Positions 34,299 through 42,565 of a stretch of 64,000 nt of DNA are shown here, piece by piece (the stretch's first letter is position 1; every line of letters begins with the position of its first letter). Origin of the DNA: an uncultured Megasphaera sp. (GTDB lineage Bacteria > Bacillota > Negativicutes > Veillonellales > Megasphaeraceae); NCBI GenBank assembly GCA_934193515.1, contig CAKPVJ010000007.1:11802-75801 (forward strand), written 5' to 3'. A program made the position numbers and the translations under genes. A model generated the notes under the pieces. It did not search any database, was not told where the DNA came from, and worked only from the letters and a program-made list of their open reading frames with translations.

Positions 34299-35192
34299 TT
34301 ACATTTCCGGGACATACACGGTCAAGAACGAAGGCAGGATTTCCAATTCCAACGGAAAAGACGGGCCTTCATCGCCGTCCATGTTGGTCGATAAGGGATG
34401 ATCGTCTACAATCGTGATTTTGGCGTGCGTAAAAGTAGACAGCGTCATATATTCACAGCTTAACGGCGTGCCGGCGAGAAATTCCGGAACCAATTTGATA
34501 AGGTCCAAATAGGTAAAGTCTTTGAAGACGGCAAGCCAGATTTTTCCGTCATCTACCCGGGCCTGCGGGGCAATATTGCGGAAACTGCCGACGGAATTGG
34601 TCAGCATGGCCACAATGAGTGGTGAACGATATATCATTTGGCCTTCATCGGTTTCTATCTTAAAAAGAGAAGTCTGATGATTTTGCAGCGCTTTGATTCC
34701 CGTCAAAAAATAGGCAAAAGGGCCGAGTCTTGTTTTTTGTTCGATAGACACATGGCCGACGGCTGCCGGCATGATGCCGGCAGCGACTGTATTGACAAAA
34801 TAGCGGTCATTGGCACGGGCAATATCGACGTGCGTCGTTTTACAGTGTTTGAGCATAGCAATCGCCGCTTCCGGATGAAGCGGAATATGCAGCGCCCGTG
34901 CTAAATCGTTGACTGTTCCTAACGGAATAAAACCAAAGTTTATAGGTGTATTTGCCTGGGCAAGCCCGTTGATAGTTTCATTAAGCGTGCCGTCGCCGCC
35001 CATGCAGAATACAGCGTGATAGCCGTTCAAGGCCGCTTCTTTAGCCCAGTCTGTTGCATCACCGGCTTTGCCTGTCTGCCGCAGTTCGACATCGTCAAAC
35101 ATGGTTTCCAGTTGTGCTTTTAACGCATCTTTATGATATTTTGCTTGCTCCCGACCCGCTGTCGGATTTACAATCAACATACACCGGTTCAC
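34299..35192 (-). CDS. Diacylglycerol kinase family lipid kinase (DagK/YegS type)
   Basis: Soluble lipid kinase of 297 residues, GTG start after AAGGAG. N-terminal LIVNPTAGREQAKYH, then the nucleotide-binding GGDGTLNETINGLA at about 73-86, and DDGKIWLAVFKDFTYLDLIK in the second domain. It would phosphorylate diacylglycerol or a related lipid for phospholipid recycling. Transcribed alone, convergent with thiH. Confidence 0.87.
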   Translation of the reverse strand: MNRCMLIVNPTAGREQAKYHKDALKAQLETMFDDVELRQTGKAGDATDWAKEAALNGYHAVFCMGGDGTLNETINGLAQANTPINFGFIPLGTVNDLARALHIPLHPEAAIAMLKHCKTTHVDIARANDRYFVNTVAAGIMPAAVGHVSIEQKTRLGPFAYFLTGIKALQNHQTSLFKIETDEGQMIYRSPLIVAMLTNSVGSFRNIAPQARVDDGKIWLAVFKDFTYLDLIKLVPEFLAGTPLSCEYMTLSTFTHAKITIVDDHPLSTNMDGDEGPSFPLELEILPSFLTVYVPEM

Positions 35193-35396
35193 AGTACATA
35201 TCTCCTTACAATACCTCGATAATATAATGAAAATGGTTTATAGTGAGTAGTATTCATTATACCATTGTCCAGAAAAAACGAAAAGAGATAATAGGAATCT
35301 GCACGGCATTTTGTCTGAGTATTTTCTCGTTGTTCAGATGATGAATACGGCAGAATGTGATATAGTAAAAGAAATGATACTCGAGGAGGAATGACA

Positions 35397-37004
35397 ATGA
35401 ATTTTGATGCCTCTTATTATCCCTATGCATCGCGTCGGGAAGTGTTATACAGTCGGCGTGGCATGGTTTGTACGTCGCAGGCCTTAGCAGCGCAGGCAGG
35501 GCTGGATATGCTGAAAAAAGGCGGCAACGCCGTAGATGCAGCACTGGCAACGGCGATTAGCTTAGTCGTCTTGGAACCGACGAGCAATGGCTTGGGAAGC
35601 GATGCCTTTGCCTTAATTTGGATGAAAGACAAGCTGTACGGCATCAATGGCAGCGGCTGGTCACCGGTCGGGATATCCAGGGAAGCAGTAGCAGCTGCCG
35701 GACATACGGACATGCCGAGCCGCGGCTGGATTCCCGTCATGGTACCGGGAGCGCCCGCTGCCTGGGCTGCTGTTCATCAACGGTTTGGCCGCCTGCCATT
35801 TGCGGATTTGTTTGAGCCGGCTATTGGCTATGCGGAAGACGGCTATGCCGTACAGCCGACGGTAGCCGCACAGCTTGAAGAAAGCTGGCATGACTTTGCG
35901 GCCTATAAAAATGAAAAAGCTTTTGCCGGGCTGTTTTCTACGTTTTTCCCTAAAGGAAGAGCCCATCGCGTCGGTGAAATCATGCGGCTGCCAGATCATG
36001 CCAAATCGCTGCGCCTTCTCCGGGACAGTCACTGCCAAGCCCTGTATACAGGAGAATTGGCGCAGGCTGTCGATGACTGGTCTAAAGAAACAGGCGGCTA
36101 TATCCGTCAAGCCGATTTAGCATCGTATGCGCCGCAGTGGGTCGAACCGATTCATACGAATTACCGAGGCTATGACGTATGGGAAATACCGCCTAACGGA
36201 CACGGTCTGGTCGTTTTGATGGCTTTGAATATTGCGCAGGGCTTTTCTTTTTCACAGCGGGATACTGTCGCCTCATTTCATAAGCAGATAGAAGCGATGA
36301 AATTGGCATTTACAGACGGCAGAGAATATATTGCAGACCCCCGCTGTATGAGGACGAACCTGTCATACTGGCTTTCGCAGGAGTATGCAGATGCCCGGCG
36401 CAGTTTAATTGGGGAACAAGCATTGCTGCCAAGGCCTGTGGATGCGAATAATGGCGGCACAGTATATCTTTGTACTGCCGATGCGGAGGGAAATATGGTT
36501 TCCTATATTCAAAGCAACTTTGACGGGTTTGGTTCAGGTATTGTCGTGCCGGGATATGGCATTGCCCTGAATAACCGGGGTAATAATTTCAGCATGAATC
36601 CGGCAAGCGACAACTGTGTCGCTCCGCATAAAAAATCCTACCACACCATTATTCCGGGATTTCTGACTAAAAACGGCAGGGCTGTCGGACCGTTTGGCGT
36701 CATGGGCGGTTTTATGCAGCCGCAGGGACAAATGCAGGTCATCATGAATACGATTGATTATCACCTCAACCCGCAAGCCGCTCTGGATGCACCGCGCTGG
36801 CAGTGGACAGGAGGCAGGACGATAGAAGTAGAACCCGCTGTGCCGCAGTCGATTATAGACGGGCTGCGTGCCAAAGGGCATACGATTATTGTCAATCCCA
36901 ATGCGATGTCATATGGCCGCGGACAGATTATCTGGCGCAATGAAGATGGTGTGCTGATGGGAGCGACAGAACCGCGTGCAGATGGTACTGTAGCTGTCTG
37001 GTAA
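35397..37004 (+). CDS. ggt: Gamma-glutamyltransferase family protein, no signal peptide
   Basis: Ntn-hydrolase family protein of 535 residues. Start at 35397, 7 bases from GAGGAGG; ATG 35391 is too close. Autocatalytic cleavage would expose Thr355 in NNGGTVYLC, the expected nucleophile. Other landmarks: GGNAVDAALATAISLVVLEP, GNMVSYIQSNFDGFGSGIVVPG, and MGGFMQPQGQMQVI. The protein begins MNFDASYYPYASRRE with no export signal, so it is cytoplasmic, unlike periplasmic GGTs that process glutathione. The substrate could be an imported gamma-glutamyl compound. Nearby cysteine-degrading genes suggest thiol peptides. Confidence 0.87.
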   Translation: MNFDASYYPYASRREVLYSRRGMVCTSQALAAQAGLDMLKKGGNAVDAALATAISLVVLEPTSNGLGSDAFALIWMKDKLYGINGSGWSPVGISREAVAAAGHTDMPSRGWIPVMVPGAPAAWAAVHQRFGRLPFADLFEPAIGYAEDGYAVQPTVAAQLEESWHDFAAYKNEKAFAGLFSTFFPKGRAHRVGEIMRLPDHAKSLRLLRDSHCQALYTGELAQAVDDWSKETGGYIRQADLASYAPQWVEPIHTNYRGYDVWEIPPNGHGLVVLMALNIAQGFSFSQRDTVASFHKQIEAMKLAFTDGREYIADPRCMRTNLSYWLSQEYADARRSLIGEQALLPRPVDANNGGTVYLCTADAEGNMVSYIQSNFDGFGSGIVVPGYGIALNNRGNNFSMNPASDNCVAPHKKSYHTIIPGFLTKNGRAVGPFGVMGGFMQPQGQMQVIMNTIDYHLNPQAALDAPRWQWTGGRTIEVEPAVPQSIIDGLRAKGHTIIVNPNAMSYGRGQIIWRNEDGVLMGATEPRADGTVAVW

Positions 37005-37045
37005 ATAAAAAAAGGGTTGTACATTTTATTAAAAAACAGCAGAAC

Positions 37046-37092
37046 GGGGCTGCCGCATGAATGATGTTAATATCATGCGGGGCCCCTTTTTG
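37046..37092 (+). terminator. Terminator after ggt
   Basis: GGGGC and CCGCATGA arms pair with TCATGCGG and GCCCC, followed by TTTTTGG. Confidence 0.85.
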
Positions 37093-37190
37093 GCGCAGAA
37101 CATGATGATTGCTTTTTTTCGTATATATATTGCAAAAACATTATTACGGTGATAAAATTTTATTAAGCCAAGAAAAGGAGGCATACAGGT

Positions 37191-37859
37191 ATGAAAGTAC
37201 TGGATTCATATATACCGCTCGTTGCATTTCTTGGCAATGCTTTAGGGGAGCATTGTGAAGTCGTTTTGCATGATGTGACAAAGCCGGAACAGTCTATCGT
37301 GGCGATTGCCAATGGTCATTTGAGCGGCCGCCGTATCGGAGGTTCACTGACGGATTTTACATTGGGTTTATTGCAGCAAGCCAAAAAGAAGCCTATCCAG
37401 TATGTGACAAATTATCAAGGAAAAGGCAGTACAGGGCATACGTTTCGTTCTTCGTCGTATTTTATCAAAGATAAAGACGGCACGATTGTAGGCGTACTGT
37501 GTTTGAATTATGATATTCAACCGTATTTAGAAGCACGGCACATGCTGGATACAGAATTTCTAAAGGAATTGGTGTTGGACAATGAGCCGACTGCAAGTCA
37601 GGAAAATACGCAGGAACCAGCATTTGAAAATCTGTACAAAACGGCAGAGGATACGATTCACAGCATGATTTCCAAACGGCTGCAGACGTATCCGGCAGAA
37701 GCAAAACGATTATCTGTGGAAGAACGCATGAAAATTACACAAGAATTGGATGAAGATGGGCTTTTTTTGCTAAAAGGAGGGATTTCTGCGTTAGCAGCGA
37801 TGCTGGATGTATCAGAACCGACGATATATCGGTATTTGAGTCGTATTCGTAAAGAGTGA
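37191..37859 (+). CDS. YheO/DauR-like transcriptional regulator (PAS-like + HTH)
   Basis: Regulator of 222 residues. About 5-115: YheO-like PAS domain (EHCEVVLHDVTKPEQSIVAIANGHLSGR split by typical spacing, later YFIKDKDGTIVGVLCLNYD). About 165-222: helix-turn-helix with ISALAAMLDVSEPTIYRYLSRI. Relatives include DauR, which controls D-arginine use, and other amino acid regulators. It lies 42 bases upstream of the cysteine desulfidase-type gene and probably controls it. Confidence 0.82.
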   Translation: MKVLDSYIPLVAFLGNALGEHCEVVLHDVTKPEQSIVAIANGHLSGRRIGGSLTDFTLGLLQQAKKKPIQYVTNYQGKGSTGHTFRSSSYFIKDKDGTIVGVLCLNYDIQPYLEARHMLDTEFLKELVLDNEPTASQENTQEPAFENLYKTAEDTIHSMISKRLQTYPAEAKRLSVEERMKITQELDEDGLFLLKGGISALAAMLDVSEPTIYRYLSRIRKE

Positions 37860-37901
37860 TAGTAGGATGAACGTGATATTTTGATAGGGAGAAGTGAGAA
37901 T

Positions 37902-39215
37902 ATGATGGCCAATGCAACATGGAACAAAATGATTGAAATTATGAAGCAGGATGTCATTCCTGCTACTGGTTGTACAGAACCGGTATCTATGGCGTTTGCG
38001 GCAGCAACAGCTGCACGCTATCTTGGTGAACCGGTACAATCCATTGCAGCACGTGTGTCTGCCAATTTAATGAAAAATGGCATGGGCGTAATGGTTCCCG
38101 GTACAGGTCGTCCAGGTTTGTATATTGCTGCGGCAGTCGGTGCGCTTGGCGGTAATCCGGACAAGGGACTGCAGGTTTTGTCCGGCATATCTCAAGATGT
38201 AGTGGACCAAGGTGCGGCAATGGTTGATGACGGAAGGGTTACGGTACAGATTGCTAAAGAAGTGCCGTATGTTTTATATTCAGAAGCAATTGTAAAAGGA
38301 GCATCCCACACCGTTAAAGTGTGTGTAGCCAATGCCCATACCCATGTTATTTCTATTGAAAAAGACGGGACATCTGTGTTTAGCGCTGAAGAAACGGATG
38401 GCGATAACGGACAGGAAAAGAGTACCTTTTTACAGTCGCTGTGCATTGCGGATATTGTCGATTTTGCAGAACAGGTGCCGCTGGAAGAAATTGCATTTAT
38501 GAAAAAAGCAGAAGAATTAAATGACCGCCTGTCCAAAGAAGGATTGACGGGAAAATATGGCCTGCATATTGCAGCCTCATTGGCCAAACAGCAGGAAAGC
38601 GGCTTAATAGGGAAAGACTTGCAGACGCAAGTCTTAATCCGGACTGTCAGTGCCGCAGATGCCCGCATGGGCGGCGCGCCGTTCCCGGCAATGACGAATT
38701 CCGGTTCCGGCAATCAGGGAATTTCTGCGACACAGCCGGTAGTTGCCATTGCCGACCACGTCCACGCGTCTGCAGAAGAACGGCTGCGGGCTATTGTATT
38801 GTCGCATATGACAGCTATTTATGCCCATTCGTTTTTGCCCAAATTGTCGGCTTTTTGCGCGACTATTACAGCATCCATGGGAGCGGCGGCAGGCATGGCC
38901 TGGCTTATGGATAAAGACCATGCCGTCGAAACAATCAGCCGGGCGATATGCAGCATGACAGGCGAAGCCGTAGGCATGGTATGCGATGGCGCTGCCAACA
39001 GTTGTGCCATGAAAGTCGCAACGGCCTGCACCTCTGCTTTTCGGGCTGTTTTGCTGGCGCTCGAAGGAACGCGCGTAGGCGGCAATGACGGGTTGGTATC
39101 GTTTGATGTCAATGAATGCATTCGCAATGTAGGCTGCCTAGCCTGCCAGGGCATGCAGCAGACAGATGATGAAGTGCTTCAGATTATGCTTCATAAAAAC
39201 CAGGAAAATGGCTAA
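37902..39215 (+). CDS. L-cysteine desulfidase / L-serine dehydratase-like protein (UPF0597, CyuA/YhaM family)
   Basis: Protein of 437 residues; start at ATG 37902 downstream of GGGAG. It resembles the alpha-type serine dehydratase fold and carries cysteines suited to a [4Fe-4S] centre: IPATGCTEP near the N terminus, CDGAANSC and GCLACQGMQ near the C terminus. MGGAPFPAMTNSGSGNQGI is the family core. CyuA-type proteins break L-cysteine into pyruvate, ammonia and sulfide. Next to a regulator and a convergent D-cysteine desulfhydrase, cysteine is the likely substrate, though serine-type hydroxy amino acids remain possible. Confidence 0.87.
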   Translation: MMANATWNKMIEIMKQDVIPATGCTEPVSMAFAAATAARYLGEPVQSIAARVSANLMKNGMGVMVPGTGRPGLYIAAAVGALGGNPDKGLQVLSGISQDVVDQGAAMVDDGRVTVQIAKEVPYVLYSEAIVKGASHTVKVCVANAHTHVISIEKDGTSVFSAEETDGDNGQEKSTFLQSLCIADIVDFAEQVPLEEIAFMKKAEELNDRLSKEGLTGKYGLHIAASLAKQQESGLIGKDLQTQVLIRTVSAADARMGGAPFPAMTNSGSGNQGISATQPVVAIADHVHASAEERLRAIVLSHMTAIYAHSFLPKLSAFCATITASMGAAAGMAWLMDKDHAVETISRAICSMTGEAVGMVCDGAANSCAMKVATACTSAFRAVLLALEGTRVGGNDGLVSFDVNECIRNVGCLACQGMQQTDDEVLQIMLHKNQENG

Positions 39216-39280
39216 GCTGCGCGTGGTACCGGCATCGCTGTTGTTTTGATGCACCGCTTGTTTTATCATATTGGGTTGTA

Positions 39281-39308
39281 GTTTGTAGTTTGTAGTTTGT
39301 AGTTTGTA
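39281..39308 (+). repeat. Heptamer tandem repeat (GTTTGTA x4)
   Basis: Four exact GTTTGTA units preceded by a degenerate GGTTGTA at 39274, in the gap between the cysteine desulfidase gene and its terminators. Not in a coding frame. Confidence 0.9.
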
Positions 39309-39315
39309 ATAAAAT

Positions 39316-39360
39316 AGCCCCCATATGTTACCTTTAGAAGGCTAACATATGGGGGCTTTG
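39316..39360. terminator. Terminator, 15-bp stem
   Basis: AGCCCCCATATGTTA pairs exactly with TAACATATGGGGGCT around a 12-base loop, followed by TTTG, with AAAAT before it for the opposite strand. Confidence 0.85.
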
Positions 39361-39371
39361 TGAGTGTGTGA

Positions 39372-39397
39372 AGACTGCTGCGTGCAGTCTTTTTTTT
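39372..39397 (+). terminator. Terminator with eight-T run
   Basis: AGACTGC/GCAGTCT with a 5-base loop and TTTTTTT, one base before the stop of the convergent gene. Confidence 0.8.
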
Positions 39398-39398
39398 G

Positions 39399-40415
39399 TT
39401 ATTCTATCACAGTGACCGTATCGGCCAATTCTTTTTCAAACTTAACGCGGTGCGCCGGCGTATATAATCCGGGCATGCCGCCGGTATGCAGGAGAATGAG
39501 CTGACTCCCCAGCTTGATTTTCTTTTCTTTAATCATATCAAGCACGCCGGCAAACATTTTTCCAGTATAGCAGGGGTCGAGAAGAAGGCCTTCATGGCGA
39601 GCCATCATGCAGATGGCATGGCGGACCTGTTTGTCCGGTTCATTGTACCCTTTGCGGATATAGCCTGTTTCAATATGCATGTCGCTGTCGTCAAATGTAA
39701 ATCCATAGGCTTCTTTGGCCTGCAGAAAATAGTGGTGCAGTTTGTCTTTGTCCAAAGGCATAATGGCGATGCCCGTTAGTTTCAGGCTGGAATGAATGGC
39801 TTTTAAGCCGCAGTACAGTCCTAAATACGTCCCCATACTGCCGACTGCCGTATATACAGTCGCGCCGTTGATTTGATGTTCCTGCGCCTGCGCGTCCAGT
39901 TCTTTGGCGCAGTCATAATAACCCAGCATGCCGGTCACATCACTGCCGCCCATGGGAATGAAATAGATGCGTTCTCCTTTTTGCAGTTCTTGTTCCATGA
40001 CGCGTTTAACCGTTTCTGTCAACTGGGTGTCTTTGTCACGGCCGTCATTTTTTTTGACGATGACACGGGCGCCGAATAATCCGTCCAAGAGCAGGTTGCC
40101 GCTTAGTTCACCGTCATAGTCATCTACTGTCACGATGATGCACTTCAGACCGTATTTTGCAGCAGCGGCAGCCGTTAACCGGCCATGATTGGTCTGAATG
40201 CCGCCGACCGTGATAATCGTTGTAGCTTGTTCGTTCAGTGCTTCAAACATGAGATATTCCAGTTTGCGCAGCTTGTTGCCGCCTCCGCCCAATGGAGTCA
40301 GGTCATCACGCTTGATGTACATTTCACGAAATAATTCCTGCGAAAGACCCGGCAGGTATTGAAGCGGCGTCGGCTGCGGTTCCAAGAGTGTCAGTTTTGG
40401 CTTTAATGTATCCAT
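39399..40415 (-). CDS. dcyD: PLP-dependent D-cysteine desulfhydrase / ACC deaminase family
   Basis: Fold-type II PLP enzyme of 338 residues. The Schiff-base Lys is in GGGGNKLRKLEYL, followed by GGIQTNHGRLTAAAA, and the glycine-rich phosphate loop GSMGTYLGL. Closest named activities are D-cysteine desulfhydrase (pyruvate, ammonia, sulfide) and 1-aminocyclopropane-1-carboxylate deaminase; the anaerobic context and the neighbouring L-cysteine gene favour the former. AAAGGAGG ribosome site. Confidence 0.85.
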   Translation of the reverse strand: MDTLKPKLTLLEPQPTPLQYLPGLSQELFREMYIKRDDLTPLGGGGNKLRKLEYLMFEALNEQATTIITVGGIQTNHGRLTAAAAAKYGLKCIIVTVDDYDGELSGNLLLDGLFGARVIVKKNDGRDKDTQLTETVKRVMEQELQKGERIYFIPMGGSDVTGMLGYYDCAKELDAQAQEHQINGATVYTAVGSMGTYLGLYCGLKAIHSSLKLTGIAIMPLDKDKLHHYFLQAKEAYGFTFDDSDMHIETGYIRKGYNEPDKQVRHAICMMARHEGLLLDPCYTGKMFAGVLDMIKEKKIKLGSQLILLHTGGMPGLYTPAHRVKFEKELADTVTVIE

Positions 40416-40483
40416 TATATATACCTCCTTTTATGTATTCTCATCGTATCATATTTGCGGCTGTTTTGATAGGACAAAAAAAT

Positions 40484-40529
40484 GCAAAAAAAATGGGGCT
40501 CCCACGCATGACAAAATGCTGCAGGGCCC
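40484..40529 (-). terminator. Terminator of the Pit operon (minus strand)
   Basis: On the minus strand GGGC...GCAT pairs with ATGC...GCCC, then CATTTTTTTTG. The rest of the gap up to 40608 shows nothing I recognise. Confidence 0.65.
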
Positions 40530-40608
40530 GAAGGCAGGGAAGGCGATATATAGAACGGCAAGGACTTCGCGGCGGTGAGGAAGGGGTCCACGTGTCCATG
40601 TCAATGGT

Positions 40609-41622
40609 TTAGAGATTAGGAATGACAACAACCATAATATGAGAAATGACAAAGTAAGAAGCGGCGCCAATGACGGCAGTGCAGGGAATCGTCATCACCC
40701 AGGCCGTTACCATTTGGCGGGCGACGCTCCAATGTACGGCTTTGACACGCTGGGCAGAGCCTACGCCCATAATCGAGCCGGAAACAACATGTGTCGTTGA
40801 TACAGGAAGATGCAGGAGTGTTGCCGAAAAAATAACGACGGCTGAGTTAAGATCTGCCGCAAATCCATGAATCGGATGCATTTTAAAAATTTTGCCGCCG
40901 ACCGTACGGATGATTTTCCAGCCGCCCACGCTGGTACCCAGCGCCATGGCTAACGCACAGAGTATTTTGACAAGTGTCGGCACTTCCATAGTTTGAATGA
41001 ACCCGCCGGAAACCAGTGCCAGCGTAATGATGCCCATCGATTTTTGCGCATCGTTGGATCCATGAGAAAAGGCCATCAACGCAGCGGAAAGAATTTGCAG
41101 CCGATTGGCAGTCATATTTACTTTGGCAGGCTTAAAACTGTGACAAATCACGAAAAGCAGCTTCATGATGATATATCCAATGATAATTGCGGAAATCGGA
41201 GAAAGAATAAGGGAGAGGAAAATTTTAATAATGCCCCAGTCGTTGAGCGCTGCCGCGCCAACTGAAAAAGCAACGGCGCCAATCATGCCGCCAATCAGTG
41301 CGTGGGAAGAACTGGAAGGCATACCGAACCACCAAGTAATCAGGTTCCAAACAATGGCTCCGGTCAAGCCGGCAATAATGACTAATTCATTAATCATAGC
41401 GGGCGACGTAACGATATCGCCGCCGATGGTTTTGGCAACGCCGGTCGAAATCATGGCGCCGATAAAATTCAGTACAGCCGTACCAATAATGGCCAGGCCG
41501 GGACGGATAGCGCGCGTAGATACACATGTCGCAATCGCGTTGGCTGTATCATGAAACCCATTGATAAAGTCAAATGCCAGAGCCAGAACAATGACGAGAA
41601 TAATTAACGGCGTATCAAGCAT
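40609..41622 (-). CDS. Inorganic phosphate transporter, Pit family
   Basis: Membrane protein of 337 residues with about 10 helices. The two inverted Pit signatures are present: ALAFDFINGFHDTANAIAT near residue 14-32 and AFSHGSNDAQKSMGII in mid-protein, with FGMPSSSSHALIGG and LPVSTTHVVSGSIMG as their partner loops. Low-affinity metal-phosphate:proton symport is the usual activity. It overlaps the DUF47 gene by 8 bases. Confidence 0.92.
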   Translation of the reverse strand: MLDTPLIILVIVLALAFDFINGFHDTANAIATCVSTRAIRPGLAIIGTAVLNFIGAMISTGVAKTIGGDIVTSPAMINELVIIAGLTGAIVWNLITWWFGMPSSSSHALIGGMIGAVAFSVGAAALNDWGIIKIFLSLILSPISAIIIGYIIMKLLFVICHSFKPAKVNMTANRLQILSAALMAFSHGSNDAQKSMGIITLALVSGGFIQTMEVPTLVKILCALAMALGTSVGGWKIIRTVGGKIFKMHPIHGFAADLNSAVVIFSATLLHLPVSTTHVVSGSIMGVGSAQRVKAVHWSVARQMVTAWVMTIPCTAVIGAASYFVISHIMVVVIPNL

Positions 41623-42241
41623 ATTTCATTGTCACCTCTTTTATTACGTTGCCAAGCTGTTCTACTGCGTCAGAAGTATCTTCCAGCGTACCTAAAATAT
41701 CTTTCCAGCGAATGACGTCGAGAAGAGGCTGGTCTCCTTGGAAGATACGGGATATTTCACGGCGATAAATGTTATCGACATCTGTTTCAATTTTGCTTAG
41801 GCGATTGGCCCGTTCCATGAGTTCTGTTTCATTTTTATCGATATTTTTTAGCAGAGAAAAAATCGTAGTCAATTCCTGTCCCATGATTTCCAGCTGTTCC
41901 GTAATTTGTTCTGCAGCCGGTGTGGATTTGTCGAGATGATACAGGCTGACGCGCATGAGAGAGCCATGGAGCTGGTCAATGCAGTCTTCAAGATGGCAAG
42001 TTAGTTTATAAAAATCTTCGCGGTCAATCGGCGTAATGAAGACACGGGAAAGTTTCATAATAATATCTTGGTTAATCTTATCGGATGTATGTTCTAACTT
42101 TACCACTTCTTTGATGTGAAGGTGGATTTTGGTAACATCTTTCATGACTTCTTTGGCGATGACAGCGCCGCGGTGAAAGTTTTCTGCGTTGTGCATTAAG
42201 TAATCAAAAAATTCTTCATGTTTATTGCTGATACTGAACAT
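41615..42241 (-). CDS. DUF47 family PhoU-like protein (Pit accessory)
   Basis: All-helical PhoU-like protein of 208 residues, with HTSDKINQDIIMKLSRVFITP and a late DTSDAVEQLGNVI, the two metal-binding repeats of the family. DUF47 proteins are almost always paired with Pit transporters and modulate them. First gene of the two-gene minus-strand operon, AGGAGG site upstream. Confidence 0.9.
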   Translation of the reverse strand: MFSISNKHEEFFDYLMHNAENFHRGAVIAKEVMKDVTKIHLHIKEVVKLEHTSDKINQDIIMKLSRVFITPIDREDFYKLTCHLEDCIDQLHGSLMRVSLYHLDKSTPAAEQITEQLEIMGQELTTIFSLLKNIDKNETELMERANRLSKIETDVDNIYRREISRIFQGDQPLLDVIRWKDILGTLEDTSDAVEQLGNVIKEVTMKYA

Positions 42242-42388
42242 GTATGTCGTATACCTCCTAGTTCATTCTTGAGTTTAGTATAAAAGCTTCACTTCAGTAT
42301 TTTGCAAAAAGAATGTAAAAATTGTGTAAATTTGGCGAGGCTTCGGAAAAACGTATTGGTGTACTTTTTTGTTCTTTTTAGCGGGATA

Positions 42389-42416
42389 TTGACAGGAAAG
42401 ACGTATGCCGTATAAT
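42389..42416 (+). promoter_or_regulatory. Consensus sigma-70 promoter
   Basis: Perfect -35 TTGACA (42389-42394) and perfect -10 TATAAT (42411-42416), 16-base spacer. Transcription would begin near 42423, a few bases before the hairpin at 42428. Confidence 0.75.
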
Positions 42417-42427
42417 TAAAGATAAAT

Positions 42428-42472
42428 AAAGACAGTGGTGTCTTAGGGAAAGGCATCATTGTCTTTGTTTGT
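42428..42472 (+). terminator. Hairpin right after the consensus promoter (attenuator or tiny RNA end)
   Basis: AAAGACAGTGGTG pairs with CATCATTGTCTTT (two G-U), 13-base loop, followed by GTTTGTTT. It lies between divergent operons, so it cannot be a gene-end terminator. Confidence 0.6.
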
Positions 42473-42503
42473 TTAAGGATGTATTTTCTCCTGCAAAAAC
42501 AAA

Positions 42504-42536
42504 ATATATGGTATAATTTATATACATACCATATAT
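42504..42536 (+). promoter_or_regulatory. Operator-like inverted repeat overlapping a -10 before ldh
   Basis: Perfect 11-bp arms ATATATGGTAT/ATACCATATAT, 11-base spacer. The left arm overlaps TATAAT (42512-42517), 50 bases before the ldh start. Confidence 0.6.
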
Positions 42537-42565
42537 GCTTTTTATCGATAAAGGAGGAAATACCT

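Noticed and set aside
39274..39308. CRISPR-like array
   Set aside because: Seven-base units without spacers; a simple tandem repeat.
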